Shown here: in pieces, positions 1-9,481 of the stretch
Layout of the letters: every line of letters starts with the position of its first letter
How positions within the stretch are numbered: the stretch's first letter is position 1
Assembly: GCA_902557995.1 (NCBI GenBank)
Contig: CACECL010000001.1
Span: forward strand, 98,904-162,903
DNA length: 64,000 bases
Source of the DNA: an uncultured Pelagibacteraceae bacterium
GTDB taxonomy: Bacteria > Pseudomonadota > Alphaproteobacteria > Pelagibacterales > Pelagibacteraceae
Direction: 5' to 3'
The notes under the pieces: model-generated
Seen by the model: only the letters and a program-made list of their open reading frames with translations
Databases searched by the model: none
Told to the model about the DNA's origin: nothing
Made by a program: the position numbers and the translations under genes

Positions 1-829
1 CTGCATTCTTAACTAATCTTGATGCTACAGGATTTCCTCTTGGACCCATTTGTCCCGCATTTAATTTATGATCAAATGGAATTGCATCCCCATGACCTGC
101 TGCTGTAACAATAGGTAAATTGCATAGCTCAGCTAATTTTATTACCTCTTTATATTTAGAATTATACTTTATTCCAGCACCAACAATAATTACTGAACAT
201 TTTGAGGACCCAATTAATTTTGCAGCTTTTTTGATATTTTCCTTATTTCCTTTTTGTTTGCTCTCATTTGTGAATGATTGTTTTTTAGTATTAATATTAT
301 AGGAGTTTGAAGCTGCTAATATATTTCTTGGTAAATTTACACAAACTGGTCCTTTTCTAGGTTTCATTGCTAAATTAAAAGCATCACTCATAATTTTTGG
401 AATTATTTTTGAATTTTTTATAGTCCAAGTTTTTTTTGTAATAGGTTTAAACAAAGACTGTTGATCTAAACCTTGAAATGCATCTTCCATTTTATCTTTA
501 GTTGAATACGAACCTGCAATTGCAACAACTGGAGAAAAAGCTGCTTTTGCTTGAGCAACTCCTGTAACTAAATTAGTAGCACCAGGTCCGTTTTGTCCCG
601 CAATAATTACCCCGGGTCTATTGGATGCTCTTGCATAACCATCAGCCATATGTGTGCCAGTTCTTTCGTCTCTGACACCAATAAATTTTATACTTTTCTC
701 ATGATAAAGAGCATCAAACATTTCCATTGTTGCTGAACCAATAAGTCCAAAAACATGCTTTACTCTCTCTTTTTTTAATGATTGAACAGCAGCTTGTCCG
801 CCGCTAATTCTTTTTCGTCTTTTATTCAC
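1..829 (-). CDS. Thiamine-diphosphate-dependent enzyme (acetolactate synthase-like), partial; C-terminus lies outside the window
   Basis: My reverse-strand translation from GTG at 829 reads VNKRRKRISGGQAAVQSLKKERVKHVFGLIGSATMEMFDALYHEKSIKFIGVRDERTGTHMADGYARASNRPGVIIAGQNGPGATNLVTGVAQAKAAFSPVVAIAG, typical of the ThDP-enzyme N-terminal domain. Open through position 1. Start overlaps the stop of the upstream gene (GTGA). Confidence 0.85.
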   Translation of the reverse strand, partial: MNKRRKRISGGQAAVQSLKKERVKHVFGLIGSATMEMFDALYHEKSIKFIGVRDERTGTHMADGYARASNRPGVIIAGQNGPGATNLVTGVAQAKAAFSPVVAIAGSYSTKDKMEDAFQGLDQQSLFKPITKKTWTIKNSKIIPKIMSDAFNLAMKPRKGPVCVNLPRNILAASNSYNINTKKQSFTNESKQKGNKENIKKAAKLIGSSKCSVIIVGAGIKYNSKYKEVIKLAELCNLPIVTAAGHGDAIPFDHKLNAGQMGPRGNPVASRLVKNA

Positions 830-1995
830 GAAACTTTTTTTACTTCAGTATCAAAATCATCTTGGAAGTGAGGCATAACTTTCTCTGTGAAAAGTTTTAT
901 ACTTTTCATACAATCTTTATGCTTCACACCTGGAAAATTAGACCAAACTTGTAAATTTTGTAAATTGAGTTCAGATTTTAATTCATGAATTTTATCAATT
1001 ACATATTCGGGTGTTCCAAATAACATGTTTCTTTTATGTAAAAATTCATAATTTAATAAATCTAATTTACCTTTTGTCTCTGGTAATTCTTCACCTGGAT
1101 CCATATGATTCCCTAAACCTCTCCAATGGCAAACCCATCTCATATAATTTACCATATGTTCACCAGCCTTCTCTTTTGCTTCTTCCATCGTATCTGCAAC
1201 AAACATATCTCTCACAAGTGAAACACCTTCACCAAGTGGTATATTTTTCTTTGTTACTTCTGATCTTTTATTTTTATAAGCTTCAAATTTTGGCTTCAAA
1301 GCTTTTACAGTTGGTATCCACATGATAACATTGATGTTATTTTCAGCGGCCCACTCAATCGATCTAATTCCATCAACCACTTGATGAATTGGAGGATGTG
1401 GCTGTTGATATGGCTGTGGAACAACACTAATTTTTTTCATAGTACTGTCTTCCATATTCATAAATTCTTCACTAGGAGGACTCATATCATGCTGCCAGAC
1501 ATAATTTGGCGAAGGATAAGTATAAAATTCTCCTTGATGACTGAAAAATTTTTCACTCCATGCTTTTTTTAATACTTCTAAAGTTTCAGCAAATAATCTG
1601 AAATTTTTAGCCTGATCTTTTAAATCAGCCTCTTTGTTTAAATTTATTGCTTCTCTACCATAGATTCCTCTTGCTACACCCACTTCAACTCTTCCTTTAG
1701 ACAATTGATCTAAGGTAGCAATATCTTCAGCTAATCTAATTGGATTGTGAAAGGTAATAACGTTTGCTGCCTGACCTATTCTAATATTTTTCGTTCTAGC
1801 AGCTGCATCTGCACCCATCATCAATGGATTAGTACAAGATTCCATTCCCTCATGATTAAAGTGATGTTCTGTAAACCAAATTGAATTCCATTTATTTTGA
1901 TCACAGTATTCTGTGATTTCTTTAGTCTCATCTAACAACTGATGATAAGGTTTGTGTGTCCAGTTTGTGGTGTTACAAAAATAACCAAATTTCAT
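826..1995 (-). CDS. LLM-class flavin-dependent oxidoreductase (luciferase-like monooxygenase)
   Basis: MKFGYFCNTTNWTHKPYHQLLDETKEITEYCDQNKWNSIWFTEHHFNHEG...IRIGQAANVITFHNPIRLAEDIATLDQLSKGRVEVGVARG. The start at 1995 is preceded by aaaggaggcttt, a strong Shine-Dalgarno, so the ORF-track start at 2037 is probably too long. Confidence 0.88.
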   Translation of the reverse strand: MKFGYFCNTTNWTHKPYHQLLDETKEITEYCDQNKWNSIWFTEHHFNHEGMESCTNPLMMGADAAARTKNIRIGQAANVITFHNPIRLAEDIATLDQLSKGRVEVGVARGIYGREAINLNKEADLKDQAKNFRLFAETLEVLKKAWSEKFFSHQGEFYTYPSPNYVWQHDMSPPSEEFMNMEDSTMKKISVVPQPYQQPHPPIHQVVDGIRSIEWAAENNINVIMWIPTVKALKPKFEAYKNKRSEVTKKNIPLGEGVSLVRDMFVADTMEEAKEKAGEHMVNYMRWVCHWRGLGNHMDPGEELPETKGKLDLLNYEFLHKRNMLFGTPEYVIDKIHELKSELNLQNLQVWSNFPGVKHKDCMKSIKLFTEKVMPHFQDDFDTEVKKVS

Positions 1996-2100
1996 AAAGC
2001 CTCCTTTAAAAGTTAATTTAAAGACGACCGATCCCACTTTCGTAAATCTATGAATTTATCGACGAGTTATGTATCGCTTTATATCCAAACATTATAATTA

Positions 2101-3069
2101 CTAACGCTGATATTCAATAAATTTCTTTAAAGATTTATTAAGAAATTTTTCATAAATTTCACCGTTATTTTTGAATTTACTACCATTCAAAAATGATTTG
2201 TTCATTTTGAAATCATAGGAAGGTTCAAAGAAAAAAGGAACAGACAGTCTCTTACTTTTATTCCATAAAACTCTGTGATTTGTTGCTTTAAATTTACCTT
2301 TGCTTAGAAACTCTAATGCCCTTCCCGTATTTACTACTAAAGCATTTTTGTTGAATGGTACATCATACCATTTTTTGTTTTTTCTATTTTGCACTTGCAA
2401 TCCACCTTTTCTATCTTGATAGAGAACTGTAAATATTCCACTATCAACATGTGTTTCACATCCAAGAGCAACCCCATCTTGTTTTGATATTTCCACTGGT
2501 TTTGTTTGGTTAGGGTAATAATTAAATCTTAATGTGCTTAATGTTTTTAATCTTGAAAAAGCTTTACCAGAAATATCAGGATTTTTTTTATTAAGTTTTA
2601 TTACACTTTTAAACAATGTCTCACTCAATCTATAAATTTTATCAAAATATTTGTTTAAAATGCTTATTGAGCTTTTATTTAAACATTTCCCTAGATTAAG
2701 ATGCTCTATGTATTGATTGTTTAGATTTGACGAATATTTTTTAGTTACCTTTAAATCACCTATATCTAAACCTTCTTTTCCATTTACATCATTAGGAAAA
2801 TATCCTCTATATAGATTTTTATTTTTTTTATTCCATTTTTTGGGTGCTAATTTCCTCTTTTTGTTATCTGGTAAATTAAAAAATTTATTTCCCACCCCAC
2901 ATGTTTTTTTAATTACTTTTAAATTAATTCCATGACCTGTAATTTGAAAAAAACCAACTTTGATACAAGCTCTTTCAATTTCTTTAATTGTTTTAAATGC
3001 TCTCTGAGTTTCAAAATTATTTTTAATTAGTGAAGATATATTGATGGTTGGTATATATGTTTTAGTCAT
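2101..3069 (-). CDS. Isopenicillin-N-synthase-family 2-oxoglutarate/Fe(II) oxygenase
   Basis: GCETHVDSGIFTVLYQDRKGGLQVQNRKNKKWYDVPFNKNALVVNTGRALEFLSKGKFKATNHRV...KRLSVPFFFEP: HxD...H facial triad and RxS motif. Confidence 0.88.
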   Translation of the reverse strand: MTKTYIPTINISSLIKNNFETQRAFKTIKEIERACIKVGFFQITGHGINLKVIKKTCGVGNKFFNLPDNKKRKLAPKKWNKKNKNLYRGYFPNDVNGKEGLDIGDLKVTKKYSSNLNNQYIEHLNLGKCLNKSSISILNKYFDKIYRLSETLFKSVIKLNKKNPDISGKAFSRLKTLSTLRFNYYPNQTKPVEISKQDGVALGCETHVDSGIFTVLYQDRKGGLQVQNRKNKKWYDVPFNKNALVVNTGRALEFLSKGKFKATNHRVLWNKSKRLSVPFFFEPSYDFKMNKSFLNGSKFKNNGEIYEKFLNKSLKKFIEYQR

Positions 3070-4019
3070 CTTCTTACTGGTGTTTCTGTTGCAATATATT
3101 GATCTCTAGCTTTTTCTCTAAAGTAAATATAAATTCCAGCAGTTATTATACACGCAACTCCAAACAATGTTCTACCAGATGGAATTTCATTAAATAAAAA
3201 ATATCCAGGTATCATAGACATTATAATTAATGAATATTCAAACAGAGAAACTACAGAAGGAGAAGCAACAATGTAAGCTGAAAATATACAAAGAAATGCA
3301 ATAGAGGCAACAAAACCAAAAAATAAGATAAATTTCCAAGTATATTCAATATTTGAAAACCATTCTCTAAAAATAAACTGCGTAGTTGGATCAAAGTCTG
3401 AGCTATTTAATTGTCCATTTCCCATGAACAAATAAATCAGACCACATAAAATTAGTGCTATTAAATAAAAATAAAATAATTGAGTATTCACGTCATCTTT
3501 ATCAGACGTATATTTTGTTATGGTCATTGATGCTGCGTAAAAAAAAGCACATAATACTGGAAGCAAACTTTTGTATTCAAAGTCAGAAAAGTTTGGGTCT
3601 AGCACAATAAAAACTCCTATGAAACCAAATACAATTGCTGACCATCTTCTTATTCCAATAAATTCTTTCAAAAAAAATTTAGCAAAAATAGATACAAAAA
3701 AAGGACAAGAAAAAAATAAGGCATTTGCAGTTGCTAGTGGCATGTAAGTAAGAGAAATAAAGAAAGCTGAAAACGCTAAAAAGTGAAGAACAACTCTAAT
3801 AATTGTCCAAACAGGATAATAAGTTTTTAGTGAAACTTTCTGATTTCTAAATTTTATGTAACTAAAAAGTAAAATAGCTGCAACAAAATATCTTCCAAAA
3901 AAGATTTCATAAAGTGAGGCTTTTTCAAAAATATATTTAATTAAAGAGTCCTGCATCGCAAATAATGTCATTGCAATGATTATTAAAATAATACCTTTAG
4001 AATTATTATCTTTTGTCAT
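3066..4019 (-). CDS. DMT/EamA-family transporter
   Basis: Ten hydrophobic segments and two EamA-like repeats; overlaps the downstream gene start by 4 bp. Confidence 0.85.
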   Translation of the reverse strand: MTKDNNSKGIILIIIAMTLFAMQDSLIKYIFEKASLYEIFFGRYFVAAILLFSYIKFRNQKVSLKTYYPVWTIIRVVLHFLAFSAFFISLTYMPLATANALFFSCPFFVSIFAKFFLKEFIGIRRWSAIVFGFIGVFIVLDPNFSDFEYKSLLPVLCAFFYAASMTITKYTSDKDDVNTQLFYFYLIALILCGLIYLFMGNGQLNSSDFDPTTQFIFREWFSNIEYTWKFILFFGFVASIAFLCIFSAYIVASPSVVSLFEYSLIIMSMIPGYFLFNEIPSGRTLFGVACIITAGIYIYFREKARDQYIATETPVRR

Positions 4020-4970
4020 TTATCTAAGAGGTTTTTCAGTAGCAATAGATTGATTTTGTGCTTTTTCACGCATAAAAATATAAATACCACTTGATACTAT
4101 TATTAAAATTCCAATCACTGTATTTAATGAAGGAATTTCATCAAAATATAACCATCCTACAAGTGGTGACCAAAATAATATTGAATATTCAAAAGGTGAA
4201 ACAACAGCTGGAGAAGCTATACTGTAAGCAGTAAATAAAAAAAGAAATGCAAGAGTTGCTGTAACTCCAGTTGCAACCATTAAAAGAATATTAGAGTTAA
4301 AATCAACAAACCATTCCCTAAATATAAATTGAGAAGCTGGATGATCCGAATTGTTATATTGACCATCACCAATAATAAAATAAAAAATTATGCTAATAAT
4401 TATTGCGCCAATATAAAATGTAAATGTTTGTGTATAAACACTATCCTTATCAGATGTTTTTTTAATTATTATCATAGATAATGAGTAACAAAGCGCACAT
4501 AAAATAGGTAATAAGCTTAAATAGTTAAAATTACTAAAATCAGGATTTAATGTTACATAAACTCCAATAAATCCAACAACCACAGCAGACCATCTTCTTA
4601 ATCCTATTTCTTCTTTTAAAAACAAATGAGCGAATATTGTAATTAAAAATGGTGTAACAAAAAATAAAGCTGTTGCAGTACCAAGCGGTAATACAGTCAA
4701 AGAAACATAAAAAGAACTGAAACCAAAGAAAAAAAGTATTACACGGGTAAAAGTTAAAAGAGGATATTGGCTTTTAAATACTATTGGTTTTTTTGTAATT
4801 ATTAAAAATAATAAAATAAGCACAAAACTTACCACTGTTCTAATTAAGTAAATTTCATAAAGAGAAACAAAATTATAAATATGCTTCATAATTCCGTCCT
4901 GGACAGAAAAAACTATCATAGCAATCAATATGAAGACTATTCCTTTAGGATTATTGTTTTGAGCGCTCAT
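4020..4970 (-). CDS. DMT/EamA-family transporter, tandem paralogue of 3066..4019
   Basis: Strong colinear similarity to its neighbour (NNxKGIxxxxIAM, LFLKEEIGLRRWSAVVVGFIGVYVTLNPDFS versus FFLKEFIGIRRWSAIVFGFIGVFIVLDPNFS). Confidence 0.87.
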   Translation of the reverse strand: MSAQNNNPKGIVFILIAMIVFSVQDGIMKHIYNFVSLYEIYLIRTVVSFVLILLFLIITKKPIVFKSQYPLLTFTRVILFFFGFSSFYVSLTVLPLGTATALFFVTPFLITIFAHLFLKEEIGLRRWSAVVVGFIGVYVTLNPDFSNFNYLSLLPILCALCYSLSMIIIKKTSDKDSVYTQTFTFYIGAIIISIIFYFIIGDGQYNNSDHPASQFIFREWFVDFNSNILLMVATGVTATLAFLFLFTAYSIASPAVVSPFEYSILFWSPLVGWLYFDEIPSLNTVIGILIIVSSGIYIFMREKAQNQSIATEKPLR

Positions 4971-5033
4971 TTATGCTCTATATCAAAAAAGAATATGTTT
5001 TAAAATTTATTAAATTTGTGCCATATTTAATTT

Positions 5034-6020
5034 ATGATTTCTGAAGAAGATAAAATAATGATGGAAACCCTATATTGGTGGGGTATTCCAACTTTATTTA
5101 GGTGCAAAAATGATCCAGATCCTAAGAATTGTGACATTGCACTAGTTGGTGTTCCTCATAGCACAGGAAATGGAACTACAGAAAGAGATCAACATTTAGG
5201 GCCAAGAGCAGTTAGAAATATTTCTGCAATGTTGAGACGATCTCACTTTGATTACAAAATTGATCCTTGGAAAGAAAATAAAATTCACGATTTAGGAGAT
5301 GTTCCTTTTCCAGAAGCTAATGATAATGAAAAATGTATAGAGAGAATTTCAGCATTTTATGATCATATTGAACAAGCTGAAAAGCCAGTTGTTTCAATTG
5401 GTGGAGATCACTCAGTAACTGGTGGAATTGTTCAAAGTTTAGCTAAAAAAAATTCAAAATTAACTAAAGGAAAAAAAATAACATTTCTTCATTTTGATGC
5501 CCACACAGATTGTTTTGAAAAATTAGATCATTTTTTAGGTGCAAAAAAATCAGCAGCACATTGGGCTTCTTATTTAGTTAAACAAGGGAATGTTGATCCA
5601 CACACAAGTACTCAGATAGGTATAAGAGGAAATCCAAGAACATTAGATTGGTTACAGGCGAGTTACGATATTGGTTATCAAGTAATTACAATGGATGAAT
5701 ATAGAGAATGGGGTCATGAAAAATGTGTGAAAATGATTTTAGATAGACTAGGTGACAATCCAATTTATGTTACCTTCGATTTAGATTGTTTAGATCCAAC
5801 AGTAGCTCCAGGAGTAGCAAATATAGAACCTGCATATAAAGGATTTAATATGGATGAGGCAAGAAAACTTATTCAATGTTTAAAAGGAAAAAATGTTATT
5901 GGTGGTGATGTTGCTTGTTTAATGCCAACAAAAGATAGTCCAAATCAAATTACAGCAATGGTTGCAGCTTCTATAATGTTTGAAATTATTTGTTTAATTT
6001 CAGTTTATCGTAACAAGTAA
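5034..6020 (+). CDS. Ureohydrolase (arginase/agmatinase/guanidino-acid hydrolase family)
   Basis: Mn-binding motifs GGDHSV, HFDAHTD and FDLDCLDPTVAPGV. Confidence 0.87.
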   Translation: MISEEDKIMMETLYWWGIPTLFRCKNDPDPKNCDIALVGVPHSTGNGTTERDQHLGPRAVRNISAMLRRSHFDYKIDPWKENKIHDLGDVPFPEANDNEKCIERISAFYDHIEQAEKPVVSIGGDHSVTGGIVQSLAKKNSKLTKGKKITFLHFDAHTDCFEKLDHFLGAKKSAAHWASYLVKQGNVDPHTSTQIGIRGNPRTLDWLQASYDIGYQVITMDEYREWGHEKCVKMILDRLGDNPIYVTFDLDCLDPTVAPGVANIEPAYKGFNMDEARKLIQCLKGKNVIGGDVACLMPTKDSPNQITAMVAASIMFEIICLISVYRNK

Positions 6021-6022
6021 TT

Positions 6023-7603
6023 TTAATTTAAAATAAATTCGGATGCTCTTTCAGCAATCATTAATGTTGGAGCGTTAAGGTTTCCACTTGTAATTTCAGG
6101 CATTACAGACGCATCAACTACTCTTAGATTTTCAACACCATGAACTTTTAGTTTTTGATCTACAACAGCCATATTGTCTACTCCCATTTTTAAAGTACAA
6201 GATGGGTGGTAAGCAGTCTCAGCTTTAGATCTGATGTATTCTTCGAATACCTTATTAGTTTGGGCATGTTCTCCTGGTCCAATTTCTTTTCCTGCAAAAG
6301 GCTTCAAAGAGTCTTGTCCTAAAATTTTTCTAGCTACATGAATACATTCTATTGTTTGTTTTAAATCATCCTCATGTTCTAGATAATTAAATTGAATTTT
6401 TGGATAATCATAAGGGTTTGAGCTGTTTAAAGTTATATGACCTCTACTTTTTGGATGGTTTGGACTTGCATGTAACTGGTAACCATGCCTATCTGGATCA
6501 ACTAATCCATGATCGATTACAAAGGCAGGAAAAAAATGAAATTGAATATTTGGATACTCTCTTTCTGGAGACGATTTACAAAATCCTCCAGCTTCCAAGA
6601 AAGAAGTAGAACAAGGACCACTTCTATTCAAAAACCATTGAATTCCAATTCTAACCATATTTAACTTATTAACGTATGAGTATAAGGTGTCTTTAGTTTT
6701 ACATTCTTGCTGAACATAAGTTTCTAAGTGATCTTGTAAGTTTTTTCCAACACCCTCTAAGTTATGAACAACATCAATTCCTTTATCTTTTAAGTGTTGG
6801 CTTGGACCAATTCCAGAAAGCATTAGTAATTGCGGTGAATTAATTGCACCTCCACTTAAAATTACTTCTTTATTGGCATAAATCTTTTCGACTTTATTTT
6901 TTATTTTTACTTCAATTCCAATTGCTTTTTTTCCATCAAAAATAATTCTTTCAACAAAAGCTTCTGTAAATACTTTAAGGTTTTTTCTTTTTTTAGCAGG
7001 ATTTAAATAATACTTAGATACACTTGCTCTCTCTCCTTTATGGATAGTAACATCGTACATTCCAAAACCTTCTTGTTCTTTACCATTCATGTCGTTGTTT
7101 ATTTTATAACCAGCTTCACCAGCTGAATCGACAAATGCTTTGAATAAAGGGTTTTTATTTTTAGATTGGTTTACTGGAAGTATTCCACTGCCACCCCGAT
7201 ATTCATTTTCTCCTTCTGACCATGTTTCAATTTTTTTAAAATAGGGAAGAACTTTTTCATAAGACCAATCTTCCAATCCAAATGATGCCCATCTTTGATA
7301 ATCATTCGGATTACCTCTTACGAATACCATTCCATTATGCGCAGAACATCCACCAATCATTTTTCCTCTAGGACAGAATAATCTTCTGTTATGCAAGTGA
7401 GGTTCTGGTTCTGAATAATATTTGTAGTTATACTTTGGATCATGCATTGTGTATAAAATCGCAAGTGGCATGTTGACTTTCCAGATATCACTGGGTTTCC
7501 CAGCTTCAAATATTGCTACATTGTTTTGATCATTTTCTGTTAATCGATTTGCAAGTACACAGCCTGCACTTCCAGCGCCAATGATTAAATAATCGAAATT
7601 CAT
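6023..7603 (-). CDS. GMC-family FAD oxidoreductase, choline-dehydrogenase-like
   Basis: FDYLIIGAGSAGCVLANRL, RGKMIGGCSAHNGMVFVRGNPNDY, LSGGAINSPQLLMLSGIGP, YHPSCTLKMG. Confidence 0.88.
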   Translation of the reverse strand: MNFDYLIIGAGSAGCVLANRLTENDQNNVAIFEAGKPSDIWKVNMPLAILYTMHDPKYNYKYYSEPEPHLHNRRLFCPRGKMIGGCSAHNGMVFVRGNPNDYQRWASFGLEDWSYEKVLPYFKKIETWSEGENEYRGGSGILPVNQSKNKNPLFKAFVDSAGEAGYKINNDMNGKEQEGFGMYDVTIHKGERASVSKYYLNPAKKRKNLKVFTEAFVERIIFDGKKAIGIEVKIKNKVEKIYANKEVILSGGAINSPQLLMLSGIGPSQHLKDKGIDVVHNLEGVGKNLQDHLETYVQQECKTKDTLYSYVNKLNMVRIGIQWFLNRSGPCSTSFLEAGGFCKSSPEREYPNIQFHFFPAFVIDHGLVDPDRHGYQLHASPNHPKSRGHITLNSSNPYDYPKIQFNYLEHEDDLKQTIECIHVARKILGQDSLKPFAGKEIGPGEHAQTNKVFEEYIRSKAETAYHPSCTLKMGVDNMAVVDQKLKVHGVENLRVVDASVMPEITSGNLNAPTLMIAERASEFILN

Positions 7604-8136
7604 ATAAGTTTTGAACTTAACAACTTTTCATAGTCATGAATAGATTTCATTTTTATGTCAGTTCTTTTAGCGGCTTCGTCAAACTTTCTGACTAGAATTG
7701 ATGGCTTAAAGTAAGATTTATTCTCAAACTTTTTACTTTCTTTGTCATTTAAAACTCCGCCTTGTAATTTGAGGCTTATTTTTGACGCATCTGATAAAAA
7801 ATCAAAATATATTTTGTCTCGAGCCAAATAACGTTTAGCCAAAACATGGTATTTAATTGGCTCAACAATTTTTTGTCCAAAAAATTTTTTTAAATACTGA
7901 TATCCAATATTTTCATGCTCTCCATCTAATTTATTTTTAACTAATTCTTCAGGATCTTCTAAAAGAAAATGACCATAGTCATGAAGTAAACATGCACAAA
8001 TTAAATCATCATTACATTTAGCTTTTTCAGCAAGCATTGCTGACTGAATCATATGTTCTGACATAGTTACTTTCTCACCAATGTACAAAGATTTGTTATT
8101 TATAAAATTTGAAATGATTTTATAAATTATTTTCAT
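7600..8136 (-). CDS. HD-domain oxygenase of the PhnZ/TmpB type (phosphonate-degradation-associated HD protein)
   Basis: YIGEKVTMSEHMIQSAMLAE, CLLHDYGH, GEHENIGYQYL, KYHVLAKRYL, SLKLQGGVLNDKESKKFE, RKFDEAAK: full set of H...HD...H...H...D ligands plus the Y/E pair expected of PhnZ-like mixed-valent diiron oxygenases. Confidence 0.8.
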   Translation of the reverse strand: MKIIYKIISNFINNKSLYIGEKVTMSEHMIQSAMLAEKAKCNDDLICACLLHDYGHFLLEDPEELVKNKLDGEHENIGYQYLKKFFGQKIVEPIKYHVLAKRYLARDKIYFDFLSDASKISLKLQGGVLNDKESKKFENKSYFKPSILVRKFDEAAKRTDIKMKSIHDYEKLLSSKLI

Positions 8137-8139
8137 TTA

Positions 8140-8970
8140 TTATTGTGGATGATCCCCTTCAACAGCTATACGATCCATTACTCTTTCAAAACCAAGCCCT
8201 TTATTTGGATAAAAATCAGCAATAGCATAATGCTGAACACTTCTATTATCCCAAATAGCCACTGCATTTTCGGTCCATTTAAATCTACAGGTAAGATCTA
8301 ATCTTGCCTGATGTTCAAATAAATAATTTAATATCTCTTTACTTTCTTCTTTGTCCATACCAACAATTTCTTTTGTGTAAGTCCAATTTACAAAAAGAAT
8401 TTTTTTGCCTGTTTCTGGATGAGTTCTTAAAATTGGATGAGTGTTTGAGTATTCATCCATATTTCCATTACTTTGCATTGCTTTATATTTATCAAGGAAA
8501 AACCCACCTCCAAGTGAAGAATGAACTGCTTTTTTATTTTTAATTTTATTTTTTATCTCTTCTTCTAGGGTCTCCCACGCAAGTTCCATGTTTGAGAAAA
8601 CAGTATCTCCTCCAACTGGTGGAATTTTAATTGATTTTAAAATTACAGCTTTAGTTGGTTTTTCGTTATAGCTAACATCTGAATGCCAACCTTCACCCCA
8701 TTGTGTTTTTTCTTCAGGCTTTTTAATTATTCTTATTATTTCAGGGAATTCACTTAAACCTCTTACATAAGCATGTGTTTCTAATGGTCCAAATTTTGAA
8801 GCTAGAGCAACATGTTGTTCTGATGTCAAAGGTTGATTTCGAAAAAAAATAACTTTGTGTTCTAATAATAAGTTATTTATTTTTTTAAAATTTTCATCTG
8901 AAACGTCAGTCAAGTCAATTCCACTTATTTCAGCACCCAATGCTCCTGATAATAATTTTATATCAATCAT
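8140..8970 (-). CDS. TauD/TfdA-family 2-oxoglutarate-dependent dioxygenase
   Basis: GEGWHSDVSYNEKPTKAVILKS (HxD) and IWDNRSVQHYAIADFYPNKGLGFERVMDR (distal H and R). Confidence 0.9.
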   Translation of the reverse strand: MIDIKLLSGALGAEISGIDLTDVSDENFKKINNLLLEHKVIFFRNQPLTSEQHVALASKFGPLETHAYVRGLSEFPEIIRIIKKPEEKTQWGEGWHSDVSYNEKPTKAVILKSIKIPPVGGDTVFSNMELAWETLEEEIKNKIKNKKAVHSSLGGGFFLDKYKAMQSNGNMDEYSNTHPILRTHPETGKKILFVNWTYTKEIVGMDKEESKEILNYLFEHQARLDLTCRFKWTENAVAIWDNRSVQHYAIADFYPNKGLGFERVMDRIAVEGDHPQ

Positions 8971-9434
8971 TTTTTAAGTTTTCCAATAATGGATAAATTG
9001 TCAGAATTAAATTCATTTTTATTTTCATTTATAAAGTCATCCATAATTTTAATTTTTTCATCTTCAAATTCTGTAACTTTTCTTTTACTTAGATCAATAT
9101 AAAGCGCTAACATTTCAATAGTTGCTGATAATTTTTTTGATGATTTTTCAATCATTTCCATCTTGAAATGTAATCTCTTCTTATCATGATCAAAGAAGGT
9201 TAAAACAATTTCAACTTCATCTCCCTCTTTAACTTCACCATCATATGTAGTGTGAGTTTCAACAACCATGGTACTTCTTTGGGTATTCTTTGCAGATTTT
9301 TCACCCATCTTAAATTTTTCTAGAATTATCTCCCAAGTTTGATCGAAAACTAAGACATAGTAAGCCATGTTCATATGATTATTATAATCAGTCCATTCTT
9401 TTTTGATTGCTTGGTTTGTTATGTGAAAAGACAT
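8967..9434 (-). CDS. Hotdog thioesterase, carnitine-catabolic betainyl-CoA thioesterase type
   Basis: KKEWTDYNNHMNMAYYVLVFDQTWE and TTYDGEVKEGDEVEIVLTFFDHDKKRLHFKMEM; beside BKACE and carnitine dehydrogenase genes. Confidence 0.8.
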   Translation of the reverse strand: MSFHITNQAIKKEWTDYNNHMNMAYYVLVFDQTWEIILEKFKMGEKSAKNTQRSTMVVETHTTYDGEVKEGDEVEIVLTFFDHDKKRLHFKMEMIEKSSKKLSATIEMLALYIDLSKRKVTEFEDEKIKIMDDFINENKNEFNSDNLSIIGKLKK

Positions 9435-9481
9435 TTTTTTATTCCCTCGTCCTTTTTATAATAGTATAAATCTTACTTAAA

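Noticed and set aside
120-302. 60-aa forward ORF at the left edge
   Set aside because: Antisense to the well-supported ThDP enzyme gene; no recognisable motifs.
1011-1572. Forward ORFs of 104 and 63 aa
   Set aside because: Antisense to the LLM oxidoreductase; composition looks like shadow translation.
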